Shown here: positions 57,901-64,000 of the stretch, one piece after another
Numbering within the stretch: position 1 is the stretch's first letter
Layout of the letters: every line of letters starts with the position of its first letter
From: Sclerurus mexicanus
Taxonomy: Eukaryota; Chordata; Aves; Passeriformes; Furnariidae
Direction of reading: 5' to 3'
Length of the DNA: 64,000 nt
NCBI GenBank assembly: GCA_013396755.1
Contig: VWZF01005819.1
Coordinates: forward strand, 275,340-339,339
Notes under the pieces: generated by a model
Database searches by the model: none
Seen by the model: only the letters and a program-made list of their open reading frames with translations
Told to the model about the DNA's origin: nothing
Position numbers and translations under genes: made by a program

Positions 57901-59806
57901 AGCAGCGCTGCAATTGGGGGTGCTCAGCGTCAGTGAATACTTAGCCAGTGCTTTTTCCTTTGCTGGGAGTTCAGAAGAAGATGTGTGCTCTGGGAATTCA
58001 CACCACCAGAGTGCTTTCCAGGCAAAGGACTGAATTTGGCCATGGGGGACTGTAGAAGTCACACTGCTGAAGTCAAAGTCAACAATTTGGTGTGTTGGGC
58101 CAGGCCCTCTTGGTTGGTATCCAGTGCCACCCAGTCATAGCAAACGTGCTCTCTAGTTTCAATCCTGTCAGCCTGGTGCATTATTTTAATAAAACAAAGA
58201 AAATTAGAACAGTACTTCATTTGCCCCATCACTCCTCTTGCATAGACATTGATAGGAAATGCCTCACCTGTCCATTCTCTTTTTAATGGTAAGGTCTCTG
58301 CATCATTTATTAGCTTCAATTTGTGATTTGGCAGTGAAACAGAAGCACTTTTGCTAGCAATTACCACATGTGCCAGCAAAGCATGCAGAAGCACAGTCCC
58401 TTCTCCAGTTTAAAGTGACACAGAAGGCAGGGACGTGCCTGTACCTTCAGCACCTGGCTAAGCCTGTTGTTTTTATTCCAGACTGAACATAACTTCCTGG
58501 CAGTGGAGAGATACAGCAACTCCTCAGGCTCCTGGCACACGGTGCAGAACGACGTCTCCTGGGACACCAGGTGGGTGCCCTGAGCAGATTTCACTGCTCC
58601 ACAGGCTCCAGGGGGTGATTGAAATTTAACCCTCAGGGCTTAATTTCAGAGCTCCCACCTTTAGGTTGGTCCTGACCCCGCAGAAGGTGCTCTCTGGGGA
58701 TGGATCAGGCCATTTTTGGGTGGTTAATTTGTGAAGACCACAAAAACTGGTGTTCCCCTTTGGCTCTTAGCATCTGCAGTGAAGGCTTAGAAATCCAGGA
58801 AAGGTAGAAGGAAGGGCAGGAATTACAGAAGGTTTGTGGGCCAGCTTGTTCATAGCCTATACCCATCCATCTGTCACACCATGCTGATGAATAGGATGCC
58901 AAATGGAAAACAGGAGAGACTCATGGGGCTTTCATAGGGAAAAACTGGCCAGGTTTGTTGTGCACCATGAAGTAGATGCAGGCAACAATGGAAAAGAGTT
59001 TGCAAGAAAGAAAAGTTAAGGTTGGGGATGGCAGTCTTGAGGCAAAACATCCATGAAGCTGCAAAACTGGTGACAGCTTCCAGAGCTGCACCAAAAGTCA
59101 GGTTTTCATCCAATCATGTTTGTAAATATTTATTTCAATCTCAGTAAGACTGGTATGAGAAAAATTATTACCATTGCTGACGAATCCAGGTGTTTTGTTC
59201 AACTGCTTCCTTTGACTAAAGTCCTGGAATGGGGGTGCTTATGTCACTTCTAGTGAGTATTCCTCCCCTCTGTTTAGCGTTGCCCTGCACAGGGCGGGCT
59301 CAGCTGACCAATATGGGGTGGTGATGTGGAGCTGGAAATGTAAGAACACATCAGTAGAAAGATTTTTCACCTACAAAAAGGATCCCTGACTTCTTGTCCC
59401 CTGTTTCCTGATATTTTTTCAGTCCTGCTGGGTTTTGGCTTGGCCTGTTGGTTGCTGCTCTGACAGCCTAAATATATGAGGAAAGGTCAAAAGAAGCTCT
59501 TAACATACACTTCACTGGAGTGCTTTCATCTCATCCTGCTCAGTGGGCTCTTGGGACAGTGCACCAAAGGAGCAGTGGGTTTCCTTGCTGACTGCAGGTT
59601 TTGGCTTGTTTGCCAGGTTTTACTGGAGCAAAGGATCACTTGGCCAGAGCAACGTGACCATCGAATGGCACGTCCCTCCTGGCACAGAGCTGGGCACCTA
59701 CCGGGTGCGGTACTTCGGGCACTACAAGAAGAGGGTGTTCATCACCCGCATCATCACTGTTCCATTTGAAGGCTCATCTTCAGCCTTTGAGATCACTCTT
59801 CCATAG
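42781..59806 (+). CDS. ASAH2: ASAH2, neutral ceramidase (twenty coding exons, 732 aa)
   Basis: Neutral ceramidase hydrolyses ceramide to sphingosine and a fatty acid at the plasma membrane, in gut brush border or after release. Twenty exons join in frame to 2199 nt including TAG; human ASAH2 is about 780 residues. Residues 1-12 are a basic cytosolic tail, about 13-37 a type II signal anchor (EVILIVCLVLMTVLTVVLLV), then a linker of about 18 residues instead of the Ser/Thr-rich mucin box of mammals. The catalytic domain starts at GVGRADCTG (56-64). Predicted zinc ligands are His145 (GTHTHSGP), His254 (WFAVHPVSMN), Glu491 (VPGEFT) and Tyr530 (YTHYITTY). The nucleophile is Ser305 (SSNLGDVSPN). 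Each is 49 below the human number, consistent with a shortened linker. The C-terminal beta-sandwich ends at FEGSSSAFEITLP. All introns are GT-AG except the first. Exon joins were verified by hand; identity rests on recalled family knowledge. Confidence 0.96.
44513..44598 (+). CDS. ASAH2: ASAH2 exon 2 (linker and start of catalytic domain)
   Basis: The acceptor is 'ttgtccttacag' and the donor 'cctctg|gtgagc'. It encodes (D)SSAVSETANYLLGVGRADCT and continues GPVAQVPL. The GVGRADCTG motif marks the start of the ceramidase domain. Confidence 0.95.
44738..44848 (+). repeat. CR1 LINE 3' end, diverged
   Basis: 'ggcttggagcaacctggtcc' to 'gtcccttccaacccaagcca' and 'ttcaatgattct'. It lies in ASAH2 intron 2, ending about 150 bases before exon 3. 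Confidence 0.85.
45001..45150 (+). CDS. ASAH2: ASAH2 exon 3
   Basis: The acceptor 'cttcccttccag' ends at 45000 and the donor is 'atggag|gtacgt'. It encodes MGYANPDQVGGGLLTHLYSR to VSADIGMMSQRVRME, residues 72-121. Confidence 0.95.
45724..45900 (+). CDS. ASAH2: ASAH2 exon 4 (zinc-binding HxH)
   Basis: The acceptor is 'ttcctcttag' and the donor 'gtgaag|gtcagt'. It encodes VLKRLKSKYGDLY to NGIVK, residues 122-180. The motif ILSGTHTHSGPGGYFQY contains His145 and His147. Confidence 0.96.
46236..46363 (+). CDS. ASAH2: ASAH2 exon 5
   Basis: The acceptor is 'ctgctttccag' and the donor 'cggagcag|gtaaaa'. It encodes SIDIAHENMKRGRLF to QINRSPFSYLANPASERS, residues 181-222 plus two bases. Confidence 0.95.
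46938..47015 (+). CDS. ASAH2: ASAH2 exon 6
   Basis: The acceptor is 'tttccatccag' and the donor 'cttatcag|gtactg'. It encodes YSSNTDKEMVMLKMVGEDGQ and ELGLI, ending around residue 248. Confidence 0.95.
47412..47532 (+). CDS. ASAH2: ASAH2 exon 7 (zinc ligand His254)
   Basis: The acceptor is 'tgacccctcag' and the donor 'ggagag|gtggga'. It encodes SWFAVHPVSMNNTNRLVNSD and NVGYASYLFEQEKNQGTLPG, residues 249-289. His254 is a predicted zinc ligand, and NNT is an N-glycosylation sequon. Confidence 0.95.
47815..47965 (+). repeat. CR1 LINE 3' end
   Basis: 'ggttgtggctgccccattcc', 'ggctggacggggcttggagc' and 'gtcccttccaacccaaacga'. It lies in ASAH2 intron 7. Confidence 0.88.
48838..48963 (+). CDS. ASAH2: ASAH2 exon 8 (catalytic Ser305)
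   Basis: The acceptor is 'gggtttggcag' and the donor 'ggaggg|gtaagt'. It encodes GSFVAAFASSNLGDVSPN to STCPVGG, residues 290-331. The serine in GDVSPN corresponds to the nucleophile of neutral ceramidases. Confidence 0.96.
49181..49267 (+). CDS. ASAH2: ASAH2 exon 9
   Basis: The acceptor 'ttcttaccag' ends at 49180 and the donor is 'gctaag|gtaagt'. It encodes AAMCMAKGPGNDMFESTRII and GQNIYLKAK, residues 332-360. Confidence 0.95.
49342..49385 (+). repeat. CR1 LINE 3'-end remnant
   Basis: 'cagtgatccttgtggggccc' followed by 'ttccaactcaggatattcca' is the terminus of the second CR1 subtype. It starts about 75 bases after the end of ASAH2 exon 9. Confidence 0.75.
50856..50960 (+). CDS. ASAH2: ASAH2 exon 10
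   Basis: The acceptor is 'tgtgtcccttag' and the donor 'cacacg|gtgaga'. It encodes ELYEKASQEVRGPLSSAHQW to ELNATHT, residues 361-395. NAT is a glycosylation sequon. Confidence 0.95.
51091..51172 (+). CDS. ASAH2: ASAH2 exon 11
   Basis: The acceptor 'cctgatttag' ends at 51090 and the donor is 'acacaag|gtaatt'. It encodes VKTCKPALGHSFAAGTIDGV and GAFNFTQ. Confidence 0.95.
51656..51771 (+). CDS. ASAH2: ASAH2 exon 12
   Basis: The acceptor is 'tttccccctcaag' and the donor 'ggagag|gtaagg'. It encodes (G)SVEGDPFWDQIRDQLLGE to CHKPKPILFSTGE, ending at residue 461. Confidence 0.94.
53060..53340 (+). repeat. CR1 LINE 3' end
   Basis: It runs from 'gtgacaggacaagggggaat' through 'cagagaagctgtggctgccc' and 'gtgtccaaggccaggttgga' to 'ctcaaaccattctatgactc'. 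It lies in ASAH2 intron 12. Confidence 0.92.
53753..53847 (+). CDS. ASAH2: ASAH2 exon 13 (zinc ligand Glu491)
   Basis: The acceptor is 'tctcccccctcag' and the donor 'gttcac|gtgggt'. It encodes MTWPHPWHPDIVDVQIAAIG to VAVPGEF and part of Thr493. Glu491 is a predicted zinc ligand. Confidence 0.95.
54420..54690 (+). repeat. CR1 LINE 3' end, diverged, next to exon 14
   Basis: 'caggccttggcaggggctgc', 'ccagggagggttggagtgcc' and the terminus 'tgatcctggaattccatgat' belong to a CR1 subtype. The end lies about 30 bases before ASAH2 exon 14, so it may supply part of the branch-point region. Confidence 0.8.
54722..54761 (+). CDS. ASAH2: ASAH2 exon 14 (40-nt small exon)
   Basis: The acceptor is 'cccttaatgccccag' and the donor 'agaagt|gtaagt'. 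It encodes TMSGRRLREAVRS, residues 494-506. It starts only about 30 bases after a CR1 insertion. Confidence 0.93.
55437..55528 (+). repeat. AAT/AAC-rich microsatellite
   Basis: Imperfect 'aataataacaacaacaacaa' triplets lie directly upstream of ASAH2 exon 15. The two blocks are split by a short unique stretch near 55463-55475. Confidence 0.85.
55583..55678 (+). CDS. ASAH2: ASAH2 exon 15 (zinc ligand Tyr530)
   Basis: The acceptor is 'tttccttcctcag' and the donor 'taccag|gtaaat'. It encodes EFDSQGTPGMNVVIAGLCNV and YTHYITTYEEYQ, residues 507-538. Confidence 0.95.
56274..56369 (+). CDS. ASAH2: ASAH2 exon 16
   Basis: The acceptor is 'tgccctctgctag' and the donor 'gctatg|gtaatc'. It encodes VQRYEAASTIYGPHTLSAYI and QLYRGLARAIAM, residues 539-570. 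Confidence 0.95.
56931..57080 (+). CDS. ASAH2: ASAH2 exon 17 (entry to C-terminal domain)
   Basis: The acceptor 'cctctcccag' ends at 56930 and the donor is 'cgagtg|gtgaga'. It encodes NTTEDLPRGPEPPLFNVVNL to AFGDVLQEVRQQYRV, residues 571-620. Confidence 0.95.
57828..57887 (+). CDS. ASAH2: ASAH2 exon 18
   Basis: The acceptor is 'ttcccccccag' and the donor 'aacgcg|gtgagt'. It encodes GEVVEVTFVGANPRNSAENA, residues 621-640, part of the beta-sandwich. Confidence 0.95.
58482..58570 (+). CDS. ASAH2: ASAH2 exon 19
   Basis: The acceptor is 'tttttattccag' and the donor 'gacaccag|gtgggt'. It encodes TEHNFLAVERYSNSSGSWHT and VQNDVSWDT plus two bases. Confidence 0.95.
59617..59806 (+). CDS. ASAH2: ASAH2 exon 20 (C-terminus and stop)
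   Basis: The acceptor is 'gcttgtttgccag'. It encodes (R)FYWSKGSLGQSNVTIEWHV to FEGSSSAFEITLP, then TAG at 59804-59806. The segment YRVRYFGHYKK is typical of the family's C-terminal domain. Confidence 0.96.
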
Positions 59807-59854
59807 GGGATCTTGCTCACTAAAGGAATTGTTTCCCTAGAGCAGTAGATTCCG

Positions 59855-59945
59855 TATCTGGGCTGCTCTGTGCAGGGTCAGGAGCTGGACTTTGACAATC
59901 CTTGTGGGTCCCTTCCAGCTCGGGATATTCTATGATTTTGTGATG
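59855..59945 (+). repeat. CR1 LINE 3' end within ASAH2 3'UTR
   Basis: 'ctgtgcagggtcaggagctg' to 'gtcccttccagctcgggata' and 'ttctatgattttgtgat'. It is in sense orientation, about 50 bases after the stop codon. Confidence 0.88.
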
Positions 59946-60132
59946 TTCTGGAGGAGATTTCTTTCTGGCATCCATGGCTCTGTACATCACTGCTGTCCCC
60001 TGAGTGCTGCTGGTCATCCTTTGCTGTGCAAAGCTCAACTCCCTGCAAAGTTTTTACTTCCAGTCTCCTCATGTGTTCTCATTCAAGTGCTTCCTGTCCT
60101 GGCCAGATCTCATCGCAGTTGATCCTTATTGT

Positions 60133-60138
60133 AATAAA
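60133..60138 (+). terminator. ASAH2: Polyadenylation signal AATAAA of ASAH2
   Basis: The first canonical hexamer downstream of the stop codon, 327 bases after it. Confidence 0.6.
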
Positions 60139-60160
60139 AGCTGTAACTTTTTCTTCACTC

Positions 60161-63100
60161 ATTAAACAGGTGCATATTGATGGTGAATGGGATCTCTCAG
60201 AGGGAATTGGTGCATATTGGGAGCTAATCCAGACCTTAAGATAGTCAGTGAAATTGAGCCCAGTCCACAAAACTGGTGAGAGCTGCTGAATTCACAAGAC
60301 ATCAGAAGACTCCTCAGTCGTGCTTGAAGTGCACAGCTGATCTCTTAGGATGGCAAAGGGTTAAATAGGATAGATATTCATCAGGAAGGCTCGGATATCA
60401 TTTCATTTAATCCTCTGGAGGAATACAGCAGCACCATGTGAAGTGAATTGCCCCCAGCTCTCCATAAATCAATGATTTCAGTTTCACAGGGGCCTGCTGA
60501 CTGTGGCTGTGTGGGCTTCCACCTCAGAGGCCTCGGGGAAGGAAAGGAAGGTCAGTGACTCCCAAAATTTGAAGCAGTTGGCATTCTTTCCCTTCTAGAC
60601 TGTATTAGTCTCTTTCACCAATGTCACTTTTGAACCGACTGCTGTGCCAGGTGGGCTCAGGCTGCCCACCACGTGTGGGTCCTGTCATTTCAAGGGGGTG
60701 CTGGGCAAGTTTTTGGAGAAGGACCCCCTCTGAAACCTCTCAGTGGCCCAAGAAACTACAGATGGGCTGGAGGCCCCCGAGTCCTTGGAAGGACTCCTTC
60801 TGGGTGTGCTGATTTTAGGAGCTGAAGACATCCAGGACCTGTGGCACAGTCCAGATGCTGAGTGAGAAAGTCTGACTTTGTCCCCTCTTCTTGTCCCTGT
60901 GTTGAGCTCCTGCCCAGCCCTCCGGCCACAGCAACGGGCAGCAGATGGCATGCTAACCTCTAAGTATCACTTTGGGACACATCAAAAAGATCAAAATTAA
61001 GGATGCTTACACGTGCCCAGAGAAAACACACCTTTCAGATCTGGTTTTGGGATTCTTCTAGGGTCTGCCAGCTAAACAACTGTAAATGTTTAATAATCTC
61101 CAATAATGTGTACCAATTTTGTATGCAATCTCGTTAATTCTTCAGAGAATCATCAATCAGATAATTTTGCCTCTCTTTAACATCAGTGGGAGAGAATGAA
61201 TTATTCATTTTAAACCAGCTGCAATCAGCCTCAGAGATCCCCATCCGGGGGAGCTCAAAGCAATCGCAATATTGAGTCAGGAAAAAGACAGCTTTGAAGG
61301 ACCAGCATCGGGAATCAAATCCCTGATCCCCAAACTCACCCAGGCAGCCCTTCTGCCCTGCTTTCCTTGGCAGAGTCACTCTGTGGGATCCAGGGAGGGG
61401 CAGAGGCTGCCGCTGTGCCAGGGGGACAGGCTCGGTCAGGGCAGCGACGCTCCAGTTGTTCTAAAATGATCCAGAAAGTCTCTTGCCGAGTTTGTCCCAC
61501 TTTGCTCACGTTTCCACGTGGGACCGTGTGTGACCACAGCCCCTTCAAACAGGGTCAGGGCATCTGTCTGAACCACGGGAGCTGCTTTTTGGGCTGGAAA
61601 TGGTGCTGCCTGATGAATCCCGGGGTAACAATCTCTCTCTCCACTCCTACACTGCGTAAGATGCTGTAAATTGCACGGGAGTGCTCTGGTTTTCCTAAAC
61701 GAAATACACCGGGAAAAAGGGAATCCTGTTTCCTTTTCTTCCTCACTGTGGTGGGGTTTTGGTTTGTTTCTGGTCGTTTTGTTGCTGTTATTACATTACA
61801 CTAACCATGCGGGAGTTTTTCAGTAGCATTGCACGTGTTTAATCAAGCAAAGTTGAATTGCACAGTCAAAACGCTTGTGGGTAGGATTTGCCCTCTAAAA
61901 CATGAGCATCCAACCCCAAAAGGGTGTTTTTAGGAAGCTGGGATTTCTCATGGGAGGGGAGGTGTGAGCGGCAGAATTAGGGTACCTGGGGAGTCCCCCC
62001 GTGGCCCAGAGCAGCTTCCCTTGTGACACACCTCGCTCAGCCCCTTTATTTGGCTGTCAGCGGCGGGCACGGGCTTTTTGGAGTTTACAGGGCGGGATTT
62101 TCCAGGAGCTTTTCACAACTTCTTGTGTCTAGAAAATTCATCGTCTCCGAGTGCCACAGGAATAGAACCCCTTGATTTTATTTGCCTTTTAACATCACCC
62201 TGGCCGTCGCCTGCAGTTGGCATCCCTGCCCTCCTCCCCGCGGGCTTTTTTGGGATGCTGCGCTGGGATCCAGCAGCCACTAGGTGCCAGTGCCGCTTTG
62301 CACAAGAGCCAGCTCGCCGCTGAACGGCTCCGAAACGTAGGGGAAAAAGAATGTTTTCAGGAATTTGGGCAGCTTGCCAGTTGTTAAATATAGCCCTGCT
62401 CATCACAGTCGCTCGTCTCTCTCTGGGGCTGCTCTCCTTCCATGTGGAGCCCTTTGTGCCTCTCGCAGGAGCTCGAGAGGTGGGCCAAAACTCCACCGCT
62501 TTGGTTTTGGCTGGCGTGGGACACACGCTGCTGGGAACCTGGGGAGCTTGCTTGTGGCCGTGCCACAGCTTTCCTCCTGTACAAAGTCTTATTTCCACGG
62601 GGCAAATTCCAAATTTACCAGCAGTATTTGGAGCTGCGGGAGAGATGCTAAATTAGGATCTGACCCGAGGCGCCGGAGGGAGAGGGGAGAATCCTCTGCT
62701 GGCTTTGGGATTTGTTTGATCCTGTGCTTGTCTGGTGCTTTTTCCGTGCACCCCACAGAGGATATTTATGTGCAGCCCCTCTACAGGTCCACCAGCAGCT
62801 CTCTGGTTTTTAACATCTTCCCAAACGGGGCTTCATGTGCACGGGGTGGGGACCAAGGAATGTCACTCTTCTAATGTGTCCCTTAACCAGCCCCAAACCT
62901 GGATGTGCACTGTCCCCCTTCCCTGTGCATAGCTGGAGCCAGGCCAGGGTCTCTGGGCATGGAGAGGAGTTCGGGGTGGCAGGGCATGCCCAGGGAGAGA
63001 GCAGCCCACCCCGGGCATCCCTGAAGGAGGGGCTGTGCAAGCCCCACGTTGTCTCTCAACAAAGCACAGCTGAAGAGTCGCAGGTTTAGCCAGCACTGAG

Positions 63101-64000
63101 ATTTTGGGGGGACACAATAGTTTCCAGCCCTTGAAAGAAAGGAGCCCCCCATCAGAGCACCATGAGCAGCACCAGGGCCAGGCTGACCCCCAGGTATGAT
63201 TTGTGATCCCTGACTGGAATGCAACCCTACAAAGGTGGGGTTTGGGTGTTATTTTCCCCTAAAAAAAGAGAAATCCAGGTAGGTGTGTGATGGGAAGATG
63301 GGATGGTCTCTGGGAGATTTAGCTGGACTAGTGGGAAGCCATGCAAGCTCAAAGGTAAAGCAACTCCCCTTGAAAGTCATTGGAGAGGTTGTCCCATGAA
63401 TTCTTTAGAGGGTTTCAGTGTGGTGTTTCAGGGTCTGTCCTCATCCCCAAATATGTTTCATTCTTACCTTGCACCTCAGATGTGCTGCAGAGACCTCCAG
63501 CAAAGGGCTGGCTGGAAGAAGGGAGATGGAAAATGCAGGGTTTTTACCTCCCGCCCTACAAGCAGCCAAATATGAGGCCTCTGCTGATCTTTCTGGGCCA
63601 TTGGTCTTCTCATCACTTAACGCCTCAAACATGCCTTAGACTTTTTGGTGGAGGATGGATTTGGCTCTGTGTCACTGTCCATTGGGGACCCACATCTTCA
63701 CAAATGGGAAATAATGTTGTTTTTAAAGTTGGGTTGTGGGTTTGAGATTCCTTGAAAAATCATTCCTGCTCCCCAAAACTGATCATCCAGCTGCTGCTGA
63801 GCAAAGGGGGAATCTCAGTTCCCGAGAGGGGAAATGTTACAGCACAGAAGCAAATTCTGCCATTGCCCTGGTTTCAAAGAAAACGAAAGCAGGACATCAG
63901 GAAAAGCTAATGAGGGAAAATAACAGAGCTGTTCTCGCTGGAGCCCAGAGTACAGCTGACCTCTTTGTGAGTCTGCAAGAACAATGTCAAGCTATTTTGG
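60161..64000. other. Intergenic DNA downstream of ASAH2
   Basis: No exon with family resemblance, no clear CR1 copy and no RNA gene was seen. A mildly GC-richer patch with scattered CpGs lies around 62040-62700 without a recognisable gene structure. Confidence 0.55.

Larger units (their letters stand above)
59807..60160 (+). other. ASAH2: ASAH2 3' untranslated region
   Basis: It follows the TAG stop and reaches AATAAA at 60133-60138, with a U-rich and GU-containing stretch after it. A CR1 terminus lies inside (59855-59945). The end is inferred from the signal alone. Confidence 0.65.

Noticed and set aside
62050..62700. Possible first exon of a further gene in the GC-richer patch
   Set aside because: There is no convincing coding frame, promoter motif or splice donor beyond chance.

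Overview
The window is nuclear DNA from a bird, probably a songbird. It has vertebrate-type split genes with GT-AG introns. About 27 fragments of one non-LTR retrotransposon class match avian CR1 3' ends (typical phrases are 'gtccaaggccaggttgga' and 'ggtcccttccaaccca'). It also has assembly gaps: one run of 890 Ns and two isolated Ns. There are no operons, prokaryotic genes, CRISPR arrays or tRNA/rRNA genes. Almost all long open frames are chance frames or CR1 remnants.

Two genes were reconstructed exon by exon, both on the + strand, head to tail. SGMS1 (sphingomyelin synthase 1) has five coding exons between 20309 and 30808. They join without a frame break into 414 residues: an N-terminal SAM domain, six membrane spans and the His/His/Asp lipid phosphatase-type triad. 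The first 20 kb is the upstream, apparently non-coding part of this gene, with two CpG-rich candidate first exons (near 2.0-2.4 kb and 5.2-5.5 kb). The first coding exon has a 187-nt leader with four upstream ATGs. An AT-rich 3'UTR of about 1.6 kb ends near 32440.

From about 32.4 to 41.8 kb lies intergenic DNA with CR1 pieces and a G-rich minisatellite block containing the large gap. ASAH2 (neutral ceramidase) follows from 42781 to 59806. Its twenty coding exons join into 732 residues: a type II membrane anchor, an unusually short linker, the ceramidase catalytic domain with all expected zinc and nucleophile residues, and the C-terminal beta-sandwich domain. Its first intron appears to use a GC donor. 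The last 3.8 kb is intergenic with nothing recognisable.

The genes act on opposite sides of ceramide. SGMS1 uses ceramide and phosphatidylcholine to make sphingomyelin and diacylglycerol in the Golgi. ASAH2 hydrolyses ceramide to sphingosine and fatty acid at the cell surface or in the gut lumen. The two genes are also near each other in mammals. I found no convincing new biological system. The points most worth checking are the GC-AG intron with the contracted ASAH2 mucin linker, the uORF-dense SGMS1 leader, the candidate promoters, and the inverted CR1 pairs around exons.
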